Below, one piece after another: positions 27,251 to 35,212 of a stretch of 64,000 nt of DNA. Every line of letters starts with the position of its first letter. Position 1 is the stretch's first letter. Where the stretch lies: contig NZ_JAPZSY010000024.1 in the NCBI RefSeq assembly GCF_027532025.1, positions 1 through 64,000 of the forward strand, given 5' to 3'. A program made the translations under genes and the position numbers. The stretch is from Inhella sp. Its GTDB lineage: Bacteria; Pseudomonadota; Gammaproteobacteria; Burkholderiales; Burkholderiaceae_C. The notes under the pieces were generated by a model that made no database searches, was not told where the DNA came from, and saw only the letters and a list, made by a program, of their open reading frames with translations.

Positions 27251-27279
27251 AGTGTAGTCGCCCCCCGCACACCAATGAA
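27251..27279 (-). promoter_or_regulatory. Candidate promoter of the gsp operon
   Basis: On the minus strand TTCATT (27274-27279) and TACACT (27251-27256) are 17 bases apart, 45 bases before gspG. Matches to the sigma-70 consensus are partial (3/6 and 4/6), so this is only a candidate. It abuts the terminator of the upstream gene. Confidence 0.35.
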
Positions 27280-27302
27280 AAAGGGCGCCCGAAGGCGCCC
27301 TT
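27277..27302 (-). terminator. Rho-independent terminator of the secreted-protein gene
   Basis: A 9-bp GC-rich perfect stem (27281-27289 with 27294-27302) closed by a TTCG tetraloop on the minus strand is followed by TTTTT. It lies 26 bases after the stop at 27328 and is the most canonical terminator in the window, as expected for a strongly expressed gene. Confidence 0.9.
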
Positions 27303-27327
27303 GAAGCAGTTGGCTTGCGCCGTGTGC

Positions 27328-28731
27328 TTAATACGACGAGCCCAGGTACGGACGCTCCAGCGGCAGGTAACCAGCGGCGACGCCGTTGATGGCTTGCTGG
27401 TACACGCCCTTCACGTTCTTCGCCGGGGCGTTGATCGTGAAGGTGATCGCGCCACGCTGACCGGCGCTGAACGTGCAAACGTCCGCGGCGTTGATCGTGG
27501 TTTGACCAATGCGCAGCGTGCCGGTTTGCGCCGTGCCGTACGTGATGGTCTTGGCAGCGTCGTCCACGTAGCAGACGGCGGTGTAAGCGGCGGTCGACGA
27601 ACCAACGTTCTGGAAGAAGAAGCGGGTGAAGTTACCGGCCGAGGTGTCGTTGTTGAAGAAGGCCGAGCGCAATTGGATCGCGTTGGCATCCCAGGTCCAC
27701 CAGCTGGCGTTGCCAGCCAGGGCTTGGTTGGCGCCGACGTCAGGATCGGTCACGCCGCTGATGCCGAAGGTGCGGCTGATGCCCAGCGAAGCAGTCAGCG
27801 CGGAGGTGAACCAAACCACCACCGTACCGTTGTTGCTTTGCGAAGCGAAGTTGCCGGGCAGCATCGAGAACGTGGCGGTGCCGTTGGCGGTGTCCACGGT
27901 AGCCGTGGCGATGCCCGTAGCGACGTTAGTTGCGTTGTAGAACGCGGCATCGACGCTGGCTGCGCCGTTGAAATCGCCAACCAGGTTGATGCGCACGCTG
28001 TCCATGTGGGCAGCGTTGTTGGCGTCAAAGTTCGTGACGCCGTCAGCGATCTTCAGGTTGCTGGGGTTGTTGCGGATGATGAAGCCGGCGCGAGCGATCG
28101 AGGCGGTGTCGTCGTCCAGCGGCGTGAAAGCGCCGTTGGCGTCAGGCAGGAAACCGAACAAGGGGCCGTTGGCATTGTCGACGTCCACCGTGGTGAAGGC
28201 GTCAGCCGCAGCCACCAAGGTGATGGCTTGCGAAGCCGTGGCCACCGTGTTGATCAGGTCGTTCGAGTTGTCGATGCGAGCAAACTCGCTCAATTCCCAC
28301 ACGCCGGTACCGATGCTGGCATTCGAGCCAGACACCAGGGAGTGGCTGGCCAACTGCAAGCCCGTGAAAACGACGGTTTGACCCACGATCGTGCCATTGA
28401 CCTCGGTCACGTCGATTTCGTAGGCGCACTCGCTGGTCGATGCGCGCTTGACCGAGGCAGTGAAGTTGGCATCGGTCGGCAGCGCGGCGGCGCACGAGGC
28501 TTGCACGAACGTGGCGCCAGCCTGGGGCTTGATCACGACGGTGAAGTCTTGAGCGACCGTGCGGGTCACGCCCATGGTCAACGTCACGGGCGGGACGGTG
28601 ACTGCGGTGGCGTTGGTGATCGCCTCAAGGGCGAAATTTGTCGGGGTGACGGACTGGCTACCTGCAATGGCAGCCGACCCGCACACCGTGGCTGCAGCAA
28701 CCGCCAGCGCCTTGTAGGTGAAGCTTTTCAT
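27328..28731 (-). CDS. Secreted protein of unknown family with 10 N-X-S/T sequons (candidate surface protein)
   Basis: 467 aa. The start at 28731 has GGAGAG about 10 bases upstream and a clear signal peptide (MKSFTYKALAVAAATVCGSAAIAG). The rest is rich in A, T, V, N and G with alternating beta-like pattern and few charged residues; four cysteines are spaced as two possible disulfides (QASCAAALP/SECAYEI; AVCYVDD/ADVCTFSA). I recognise no family. I count 36 asparagines and 10 N-X-S/T sequons (X not proline): NAT, NFT, NGT, NAS, NAT, NGT, NGT, NAS, NDT, NFT. An HMW1C-type N-glycosyltransferase gene lies divergently next door. Strong RBS and terminator suggest an abundant product, perhaps an S-layer-like or otherwise exposed protein. 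It could leave the cell by the adjacent type II system. Function is not established. Confidence 0.75.
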   Translation of the reverse strand: MKSFTYKALAVAAATVCGSAAIAGSQSVTPTNFALEAITNATAVTVPPVTLTMGVTRTVAQDFTVVIKPQAGATFVQASCAAALPTDANFTASVKRASTSECAYEIDVTEVNGTIVGQTVVFTGLQLASHSLVSGSNASIGTGVWELSEFARIDNSNDLINTVATASQAITLVAAADAFTTVDVDNANGPLFGFLPDANGAFTPLDDDTASIARAGFIIRNNPSNLKIADGVTNFDANNAAHMDSVRINLVGDFNGAASVDAAFYNATNVATGIATATVDTANGTATFSMLPGNFASQSNNGTVVVWFTSALTASLGISRTFGISGVTDPDVGANQALAGNASWWTWDANAIQLRSAFFNNDTSAGNFTRFFFQNVGSSTAAYTAVCYVDDAAKTITYGTAQTGTLRIGQTTINAADVCTFSAGQRGAITFTINAPAKNVKGVYQQAINGVAAGYLPLERPYLGSSY

Positions 28732-28749
28732 CTTGATCATCTCTCCGAG

Positions 28750-28763
28750 TTTGTTGCAACAAA
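28750..28763. repeat. 14-bp perfect palindrome in the leader of the secreted-protein gene
   Basis: TTTGTTGCAACAAA is self-complementary with no spacer, 19 bases before the start codon at 28731 and just upstream of its ribosome binding site. It may be an operator or an mRNA hairpin element. Confidence 0.6.
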
Positions 28764-28909
28764 ACATGCGAAACAGCGCGGACTCGCGCACCGTCATTAT
28801 GCACAAAGGCATGACAGCGCCCTGACGCTGGAGGGGCGGGCAGTTGCCAGTCCATTTCCCTCAAACGACCAAGGTTTGCTCATCCCTTGCTTCCCCCACC
28901 TGTCGTCAG

Positions 28910-28921
28910 TGTGCATGCACA
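28910..28921. repeat. 12-bp perfect palindrome
   Basis: TGTGCATGCACA is self-complementary. It lies between the two divergent genes, about 180 bases from the secreted-protein start. A possible binding site for a dimeric regulator. Confidence 0.45.
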
Positions 28922-28947
28922 AGGAACACGCAAGTAGGTTGCCGGTC

Positions 28948-28975
28948 AGCATAGCAGAGCGATCGCCCCCGCCAA
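28948..28975 (-). promoter_or_regulatory. Candidate promoter of the secreted-protein gene
   Basis: TTGGCG (28970-28975) and TATGCT (28948-28953) on the minus strand are 16 bases apart. If used, transcription would begin near 28941 and give a leader of about 210 bases that contains both palindromes. Confidence 0.35.
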
Positions 28976-29154
28976 GCAGGGCGCCCCGGAAGTGGCCGGG
29001 GGTCTTCCCTAAAGCGTTGCGCGCCTGCATCGGTACCGCCCTGTAACTGGCCAGACGGCTGCAAATCGCGCCAAAAGCAGGTCTGGCAAACTGATGGACT
29101 GCCCCTTTCCCGCGCGCGCCGTGCGCGCATCAGGCATCAGATTTGATTTCACCC

Positions 29155-31026
29155 ATGACACTTCAAGAGACAGCCGACACCGACATCCCTGCAGCGATCG
29201 AGAGCTTGGAGCGAGCGGTTTTTCAGGGGCGGACTCAAGAGGGCATCGAACGCCTACTCCGCTTGCTTTACGTGCTCAATGCCAACCGGGGTCCACTCGG
29301 CGTTTTGGCAGCACCAGCCACAGACGCCCAGCGATTGGCGGTTTACACGCGCGTCGCGGCCATGATCTCAGCCTTGGCTTGCAGCCCCGCCTTCCAACTC
29401 ACATTGCCGCAAGTGACCAACTTGTGCAGTCGCAAACCGATTTTGGAGGCCATCTTCGAGCTGAGCGGCTTTGAAGGCCCCGGGCACTTGCAGCGATACC
29501 ACGCTGCCAAAAACCCCGATGGATCGATGACTTTGACGGGCAACCAAGTCTTCATGCTGTCGCTCTTTTACTCCCTGGACACGCTGCCCGAGGAGTTGAT
29601 GGAGGGCGTGCTGCAGTTGCACCCGGCCCAGCTGCTGCCCTTGATGTTGGGGTGGTTCACAGCGCCCTTCGTGCATTCGCACTTGGGCGAAGCGCACCGC
29701 AAACGCCTGATCGCCGCGTCCAGCCGGATTCGTGACGTCATGCCCGCCCCAGAAGTGCTTCAGGCCATCACGACTGCTTGGATGTTTTGTAGCTATGCCG
29801 ACGACACCAACAAGCACGAGCTCAAGCGCAATCTGAATGCGGTATGGCGCCGCGTGGGAGAAAACACCGGCTTGCGGGAGCGCCAAACACCGCGACGACT
29901 GGTGGAGCGACCCACGTTGCTGGTTTTGGCCGAGCGGCTGACGATTGGCCACGCCATGCATCGCAGCTACGGCGACTGCCTGCGCCAACTTCGGCAGAAA
30001 TTCAAGCTGGTTTGCATCGTGGTGAAGCAGTACGCATCCGAAGAAAACCACAGCCTCTTTGATGAAATTCTGGTCATTGACCAAGTCAGCACGTTTCCGG
30101 AGCTGGGCGCCAAAATTGTCCGCATTGCGCCTGACATCATTTATTTCCCGAGTTTGGGCATGTCGGAGTGGACCCAACTGGTGGCCAACTTCCGATTCGC
30201 GCCCATTCAGATGATGACCTTGGGCCACCCTGCCCCTGCGATGACACCCACGATCGACTACAGCTTGGTTCAGTCAGGCCACGGTGTAGCCGCTGGTGAA
30301 TATGGCCAGAAAGTCATCGAACGCAAGAGTTGGGGACACTTTGTGCCACACAGCGCTCTGGCGGGCTACGACAGCCCTGTCAGTCCCTATGAAGACGGTC
30401 TCACACACATCGCCGTGAACAGCTCCATGATGAAGCTGTCCCCCCGTTTCCTGGCACTGCTGGAACGGCTGGAGGAGGAATCGGCCAAGCCACTTCACTT
30501 CCACTTCTTTGCCAGCATGATGGGGGTCGGATACGACCGCATGCAGCAGGTACTGAGAAGGCGCTTCAAACATGTGACCTTGGAGCCAACTCGCAGTTAC
30601 GGTGACTTCCTCAAAGCGTTGGCTCCTTGCCACTTGGCCTTGGCCGCATTTCCGTTCGGCAACACCAACAGCACGGTGGACACCTGCTTGCTAGGCATCC
30701 CGACCGTGGCGTACTACGCCAATGAGGTGCTGAGCATCGGCGACCGTGATGTGATGCGCTTGGTTGACCTGCCAAGTTGGCTGGTGTCGGACAACGACGA
30801 GGACTACTTTCAAGTTGCCATGAAGTTGATCCATAACGATGAGGCCCGACAGGCGATCGTCGAACAATTGAAAGCGACAGATGTTCGAGCCAAGGTGTTC
30901 GAGCCCCCCCGCCCCGAGGATGCCTCTGAGTTTGTGGAGGCGGTGGATTGGATTTACCGCAACCACGAGGCCCTTCAGGCTAGCTCTCGACACTTGCTCA
31001 AGGTTGGCGACCCCATCCCTGCCTGA
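29155..31026 (+). CDS. HMW1C-like cytosolic N-glycosyltransferase (GT41)
   Basis: 623 aa, close to the 620 aa of Actinobacillus HMW1C. Family enzymes transfer a hexose from a UDP-sugar to asparagine in N-X-S/T of proteins in the cytosol. The N-terminal all-alpha domain fills about residues 1-250. The GT-B part shows LGHPAPAMTPTIDY (G357-H358-P359), the UDP-contact lysine in NSSMMKLSP (K427), and the hallmark FPFGNTN at 499-505 followed by VDLPSWLVSDNDEDY. No signal peptide. ATG 29155 is preferred to a TTG four codons upstream. GC content is visibly lower than flanks: 60-base lines at 30001 and 30121 count 48% and 53%, versus 72% at 33001. First gene of an eight-gene operon. Confidence 0.88.
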   Translation: MTLQETADTDIPAAIESLERAVFQGRTQEGIERLLRLLYVLNANRGPLGVLAAPATDAQRLAVYTRVAAMISALACSPAFQLTLPQVTNLCSRKPILEAIFELSGFEGPGHLQRYHAAKNPDGSMTLTGNQVFMLSLFYSLDTLPEELMEGVLQLHPAQLLPLMLGWFTAPFVHSHLGEAHRKRLIAASSRIRDVMPAPEVLQAITTAWMFCSYADDTNKHELKRNLNAVWRRVGENTGLRERQTPRRLVERPTLLVLAERLTIGHAMHRSYGDCLRQLRQKFKLVCIVVKQYASEENHSLFDEILVIDQVSTFPELGAKIVRIAPDIIYFPSLGMSEWTQLVANFRFAPIQMMTLGHPAPAMTPTIDYSLVQSGHGVAAGEYGQKVIERKSWGHFVPHSALAGYDSPVSPYEDGLTHIAVNSSMMKLSPRFLALLERLEEESAKPLHFHFFASMMGVGYDRMQQVLRRRFKHVTLEPTRSYGDFLKALAPCHLALAAFPFGNTNSTVDTCLLGIPTVAYYANEVLSIGDRDVMRLVDLPSWLVSDNDEDYFQVAMKLIHNDEARQAIVEQLKATDVRAKVFEPPRPEDASEFVEAVDWIYRNHEALQASSRHLLKVGDPIPA

Positions 31027-31035
31027 GGCGCGACC

Positions 31036-32142
31036 ATGAGCGACAAGCCGATCTACGTCACCCAGCCCTTCCTGCCTCCGCTGGACGACTTCATGCCGAT
31101 GCTTCGGCAGATTTGGGACAGCAAGGTGCTGACCAATGGCGGGCCGTTCCACCAAAAGCTGGAAGCGGCGCTGTGCGAGCACTTGGGCGTGCCGCACATC
31201 TCGCTGTTCACCAACGCGACGATCGCGCTGGTCACGGCCCTGCAAGCGCTTCGCATCACGGGCGAGGTCATCACGACGCCCTACACCTTCGTCGCCACCG
31301 CGCACTCCCTGGTGTGGAACGGCATCGAACCGGTGTTCGCCGACATCGATCCGGAGTCCTTGAACCTGGACCCGAAGAAGATCGAGGCGGCGATCACGCC
31401 CAAGACCACGGCCATCATGCCGGTGCACTGCTACGGGCGCCCCTGCGACACCGAGGCCATCCAGCGCATCGCCGACACCTACAACCTCAAGGTAATCTAC
31501 GACGCGGCGCATGCCTTTGGCGTGAACTGCCACTGCGGCAGCGTCTTGAACCACGGCGACCTGTCCGTGCTGAGCTTTCACGCCACCAAGGTGTTCAACA
31601 CCTTCGAAGGCGGCGCCATCATCTCGCCGGACGCCAAGACCAAGAAGCGCATCGACCACCTGAAGAACTTCGGCTTCGTCGACGAGACCGTGGTCGTGGC
31701 ACCGGGCATCAACGGCAAGATGAGCGAGTTCAACGCGGCCCTGGGCCTGCTGCAACTCGAACACGTTGGCGAGGCCTTTGCGGGCCGCGGCCGTGTGGAC
31801 GCCATGTACCGCGAGCGCCTGGCCCACGTGGCCGGCATCGACTGCGTGGCCACCGACCCCAAGGCCACCAGCAACCACAGCTACTTCCCCATCCTGGTTC
31901 GACCGGGCTTCCGCACCAGCAGGGACGGGCTGTACGCCGAGCTGCGTGCCGCCAACGTGTACGCCCGGCGCTACTTCTACCCCCTGGTGTCGGACTTCCC
32001 CATGTACCGCGGCTTGCCTTCGGCGGCCCCGGCGAACTTGCCGGTGGCGCGCGCCGCGGCCGACCAAGTGCTGTGCTTGCCCATCTTCCCGGCGCTGACC
32101 GAGTCGCAGATCGACCGCATCGTGGACGTGATCCGAGGCTGA
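31036..32142 (+). CDS. DegT/DnrJ/EryC1 sugar aminotransferase (VioA/QdtB-like)
   Basis: PLP-dependent aminotransferase, 368 aa, that aminates a keto group of a nucleotide-activated deoxysugar. Family marks: TPYTFVATAHSLVWNG, FADIDPESLNLDP, MPVHCYG, YDAAHAFG, and the PLP lysine K185 in SFHATKVFNTFEGG. The opening (YVTQPFLPPLDDF, SKVLTNGGPFHQKLE) resembles the VioA/QdtB group that makes dTDP-4-amino-4,6-dideoxyglucose or a 3-amino analogue; the exact sugar is inference. It begins 9 bases after the HMW1C gene and precedes WbqC, a frequent companion. No matching 4,6-dehydratase for a dTDP-sugar is seen in the window. Confidence 0.85.
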   Translation: MSDKPIYVTQPFLPPLDDFMPMLRQIWDSKVLTNGGPFHQKLEAALCEHLGVPHISLFTNATIALVTALQALRITGEVITTPYTFVATAHSLVWNGIEPVFADIDPESLNLDPKKIEAAITPKTTAIMPVHCYGRPCDTEAIQRIADTYNLKVIYDAAHAFGVNCHCGSVLNHGDLSVLSFHATKVFNTFEGGAIISPDAKTKKRIDHLKNFGFVDETVVVAPGINGKMSEFNAALGLLQLEHVGEAFAGRGRVDAMYRERLAHVAGIDCVATDPKATSNHSYFPILVRPGFRTSRDGLYAELRAANVYARRYFYPLVSDFPMYRGLPSAAPANLPVARAAADQVLCLPIFPALTESQIDRIVDVIRG

Positions 32143-32146
32143 CGCG

Positions 32147-32848
32147 GTGCGCCTCGCGATCATGCAGCCGTACTTTCTGCCATACATCGGGTACTGGCAG
32201 TTGATGGCGGCCGTGGACACCTTCGTGGTCTACGACAACATCAAGTACACGAAGAAGGGCTGGATCAACCGCAACCGCATGCTGCTCAACGGCGAGGCGG
32301 TGACGTTTTCGCTGCCGCTGGCCAAGGACAGCGACGACATGGACGTGGTGCAGCGCCGCCTGGCCGACACCTTCCAGCGCGCCAAGTTGCTGGCGCAGTT
32401 GGAAGGCGCCTACCGCAAGGCCCCGCACTTCGCCGAGGTGCGTCCGCTGCTCGAGCAGGTGGTGATGCACCCGCAGGACAACCTGTTCGACTACCTATGG
32501 CATTCGATCGCGTGCGTGGCGAAGCACTTGGGGCTGAACACCCACCTGGTGCGCTCGTCGGACATTGCCATCGACCACACCCTCAAGGCCCAAGACAAGG
32601 TGCTGGCGCTGTGCCGGGCCTTGCAGGCGACGACCTACGTCAACGCCATCGGGGGCCTGGAGCTGTACGAGCGACCCGCCTTCGAGGCCCAAGGCACCCG
32701 ACTGCAATTCATCCGTTCGACCTGGGCCCCCTACCCCCAGTGGCCGAAGCAGGCGCACGTGCCCTGGTTGTCGGTGGTGGATGTCTTGATGTTCAACCCC
32801 CTGAGCCAGGTCCAAGCGGCCCTGAGCACCGACTGCGAATGGCTGTGA
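32147..32848 (+). CDS. WbqC-like family protein
   Basis: 233 aa, soluble. The opening MRLAIMQPYFLPYIGYWQLM, then FVVYDNIKYTKKGWINRNRM and the C-terminal LSVVDVLMFN(P) are the WbqC-family signature. Members occur in O-antigen and flagellin-glycan loci next to DegT aminotransferases. The biochemical role is not settled to my knowledge; an N-acyl or aminoacyl transfer to the new amino group is often suggested by context. The start is GTG, 4 bases after the aminotransferase stop, and the gene overlaps the next by 10 bases. Confidence 0.85.
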   Translation: MRLAIMQPYFLPYIGYWQLMAAVDTFVVYDNIKYTKKGWINRNRMLLNGEAVTFSLPLAKDSDDMDVVQRRLADTFQRAKLLAQLEGAYRKAPHFAEVRPLLEQVVMHPQDNLFDYLWHSIACVAKHLGLNTHLVRSSDIAIDHTLKAQDKVLALCRALQATTYVNAIGGLELYERPAFEAQGTRLQFIRSTWAPYPQWPKQAHVPWLSVVDVLMFNPLSQVQAALSTDCEWL

Positions 32849-33810
32849 CCCCTTACCGTTGGACCAAGCTGGGCCGCCCCTTCGTGCCCCAATCGATCCA
32901 AGACCGCCCCTGGCTGGCGGAGTTCGCGCAAGCGCCCGCGTCCTTGCTGATGGACGACCGCTTGCGCATGTACTTTTCCTGCCGGCCCAAGCCGGACGAA
33001 CGCGGCCAATACACCAGCCTGTCGGCCTACGTCGACCTGGCGCTGGACGACCCGATGCGCTTGATCGGCCTGGCCGAGCAGCCCATCTTGGCGCTTGGCG
33101 AGCGCGGCTGCTTTGACGAGTTCGGCACCTACCCCGTGTCGGTGGCGCGCGACGGCGATCGCTTGCGCGCCTACTACGCGGGCTGGACGCGCTGCGAGTC
33201 GGTGCCCTTCGACACCGCGATCGGCATGGCCTTCAGCGACGACGGTGGCCGCACCTTTCAGAAGGCCGGCCCGGGGCCGGTGTTGGCGGCCAGCTTGAAC
33301 GAGCCTTTCGTGCTCAGTGGCCCCAAGATCCGCCGCTTTGGCGATCGTTGGGTGCTGTTCTACATCGCGGGGCGTGTCTGGAAGATGCACGTCGGTCGCG
33401 CCGAGCCGGTCTACAAGATCCGCATGGCCACCTCGGACGACGGGGTGCATTGGGTTCGGCAGGATCGCGACCTGATCGAAAGCCGGGTGGAACCCGACGA
33501 GGCGCAGGCCAGCCCCGACGTGATCGAGGCCAACGGGCACTTCCACATGTTCTTCTGCTACCGCCACAGCACCGACTTCCGCAGCGGTCCGCGGGGCTAC
33601 CGCATCGGCTACGCCTGGTCGGACGACCTGCTGCACTGGACGCGCGACGACGCTCGCGCCGGCCTGGACGTTTCCGCCAGCGGCTGGGACGACGACATGG
33701 TGGCCTACCCCCACGTGTTCCAACTCGGGGGCGCGACCTACATGGCCTATTTGGGCAACGGCGTCGGGCGCGAAGGTTTCGGCCTGGCCCGGCTGGAAGG
33801 CAGCCTGTGA
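32839..33810 (+). CDS. GH43/GH32-like five-bladed beta-propeller protein, copy 1
   Basis: 323 aa, no signal peptide, so cytosolic. Repeated blades are marked by FSDDGGRTFQKAG, TSDDGVHWVRQD and WSDDLLHWTRDD (about 50-70 residues apart), as in glycoside hydrolase 43/32/68-type propellers. Conserved acidic positions occur in CFDEFGTYP and PDEAQASPD. It is clearly paralogous to the next gene (shared order: KLG, GCFDE, GGRTFQ, PVYKIR/RIYKIG, DDGVHW, FCYR, GYRIG/GYRLG, DDMVAYPH/SDMVCYPH). Cytosolic propellers of this sort in glycan loci have no assigned function that I know. ATG 32839 overlaps WbqC. Confidence 0.75.
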   Translation: MAVTPYRWTKLGRPFVPQSIQDRPWLAEFAQAPASLLMDDRLRMYFSCRPKPDERGQYTSLSAYVDLALDDPMRLIGLAEQPILALGERGCFDEFGTYPVSVARDGDRLRAYYAGWTRCESVPFDTAIGMAFSDDGGRTFQKAGPGPVLAASLNEPFVLSGPKIRRFGDRWVLFYIAGRVWKMHVGRAEPVYKIRMATSDDGVHWVRQDRDLIESRVEPDEAQASPDVIEANGHFHMFFCYRHSTDFRSGPRGYRIGYAWSDDLLHWTRDDARAGLDVSASGWDDDMVAYPHVFQLGGATYMAYLGNGVGREGFGLARLEGSL

Positions 33811-34769
33811 TGCGCTGGCGCAAGCTGGGCCACATCTTCCGCCCCCAAGACCACGACCTGGTGGGCGGCGGCGCGGGCTTCGCGCAGTCGCCCCAGGCGG
33901 TGGTGCTGGCGGACCGGGTGCGGATCTACTTCTCGACCCGCTCGCGCGACGAGGCGAGCGGCAAGTTCGTCAGCCACGTGGCCTTCGCGGACTTCAGCAA
34001 AGACCTGTCCACCGTGCTGGGCGTCAACCGCGAGCCCGTGTTGGGCCCGGGCGGCCTGGGTTGCTTCGACGAGCACGGCGTGTTTCCCTTCAGCCCGGTG
34101 CCCGTGGGCGACGAGATCTGGGCTTACACCACGGGATGGAGCCGGCGGGTCGCGGTGTCGGTCGAAACGGCGGTAGGCCTGGCCGTGAGCCGCGATGGCG
34201 GCCGCACGTTTCAGCGCCTGGGTCCTGGCCCGGTGCTGGGGCCGAGCCTGCAGGAACCCTGCTTGGTGGGCGACGCCTTCGTGCGCCACCTGGGCGGGCG
34301 CTTTCACATGTGGACCATGTTCGGCACGGGCTGGAAGCACTACCCGGGCGAACCGGCGCCCGATCGCATCTACAAGATCGGTCATGCGCAATCGGACGAC
34401 GGCGTGCACTGGACGAAGGACGAAGGGCGCGCCATCGTGTCGGACCGGCTGGGCCCCGACGAGTGCCAGGCCCTGCCGGCCGTGCTGCCGGTGGGCGATC
34501 GCTACTTGATGGTGTTCTGCTACCGCGAGGCCAGTGGCTTCCGCACCGATCCCTCGCGGGGCTACCGTTTGGGCCAGGCCTGGTCGGACGACCTCGTGCA
34601 CTGGGTTCGCAGCGACGACCAGCCGGCGTTCGAGCGCCAGCCCGGCGCGTGGGACAGCGACATGGTGTGCTACCCCCACCTGTGCGAGATCGACGGCCGC
34701 ACCGTGCTGCTCTACAACGGCAACGCCTTCGGCCGCGACGGCTTCGGGGCCGCGGTGCTGGAGCCGTGA
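33810..34769 (+). CDS. GH43/GH32-like five-bladed beta-propeller protein, copy 2
   Basis: 319 aa, no signal peptide; paralogue of the preceding gene along its whole length. Blade motifs: SRDGGRTFQRLG, QSDDGVHWTKDE and WSDDLVHWVRSD; acidic motifs CFDEHGVFP and PDECQALPA. The start shares one base with the previous stop (TGATG). The tandem pair suggests either a heterodimer or two related reactions on the same glycan. Whether hydrolase, transferase or binding protein is open. Confidence 0.75.
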   Translation: MRWRKLGHIFRPQDHDLVGGGAGFAQSPQAVVLADRVRIYFSTRSRDEASGKFVSHVAFADFSKDLSTVLGVNREPVLGPGGLGCFDEHGVFPFSPVPVGDEIWAYTTGWSRRVAVSVETAVGLAVSRDGGRTFQRLGPGPVLGPSLQEPCLVGDAFVRHLGGRFHMWTMFGTGWKHYPGEPAPDRIYKIGHAQSDDGVHWTKDEGRAIVSDRLGPDECQALPAVLPVGDRYLMVFCYREASGFRTDPSRGYRLGQAWSDDLVHWVRSDDQPAFERQPGAWDSDMVCYPHLCEIDGRTVLLYNGNAFGRDGFGAAVLEP

Positions 34770-35212
34770 GCCTTCGCCTCTCGGCCAACGAGTCGGACCG
34801 CGAGCAGGTGCTGACCCACTTGCGCGCGGCCGACGCCCAATTCGTGCCCCCGCTCAGCCAACGGGTGGACCTGGCGGCCTACGCGACCAAGCTGTGTGCC
34901 CATGCCGAGCGGGACGAGGCCTGGCAGGACGGTGCCTTGGTGGGCCTGGTGGCCACCTACTGCAACGACCGGGACCACGGCGCCTACATCAGCAATGTGA
35001 GCGTGCTGCCGGCGCTGCGGGGCCAAGGCCTGGGCGACGCCCTGGTTCGGCAAGCCCTGGCCCGGGCCCGGGAGCGCCGTTTCCCCCGCGTTGGCCTTCA
35101 CTTGCACCCGGACAATTTGGCCGCATTCGCGCTCTACCGGCGGCACGGCTTCGTGCCGGGCGCCGTGGAGGGCGAGCAACTGACGATGACCCTGACCCTG
35201 GACCGACCATGA
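34766..35212 (+). CDS. GNAT-family N-acetyltransferase
   Basis: 148 aa starting at GTG 34766 (GTGA overlap). The acetyl-CoA loop is SVLPALRGQGLGDALVRQAL (R/Q-x-x-G-x-G/A type), followed by LHLHPDNLAAFALYRRHGF, the typical last GNAT strand and helix. In this operon the natural target is the amino group made by the aminotransferase, but the substrate is not shown by sequence. Confidence 0.8.
   Translation: MSLRLSANESDREQVLTHLRAADAQFVPPLSQRVDLAAYATKLCAHAERDEAWQDGALVGLVATYCNDRDHGAYISNVSVLPALRGQGLGDALVRQALARARERRFPRVGLHLHPDNLAAFALYRRHGFVPGAVEGEQLTMTLTLDRP

Larger units (their letters stand above)
28732..29154 (+). other. 423-base divergent intergenic region
   Basis: This separates the secreted-protein gene (minus) from the HMW1C operon (plus). 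It holds two perfect palindromes (28750-28763, 28910-28921), a minus-strand promoter candidate (28948-28975) and an A/T-richer block near the secreted gene. I see no convincing small gene. No good plus-strand promoter pair was found, although one must be present. Confidence 0.7.

Noticed and set aside
27328-28731. Secreted protein as a type IV pilin or pseudopilin
   Set aside because: It has an ordinary signal peptide and no G|FxxxE prepilin site, and it is separated from gspG by a strong terminator.
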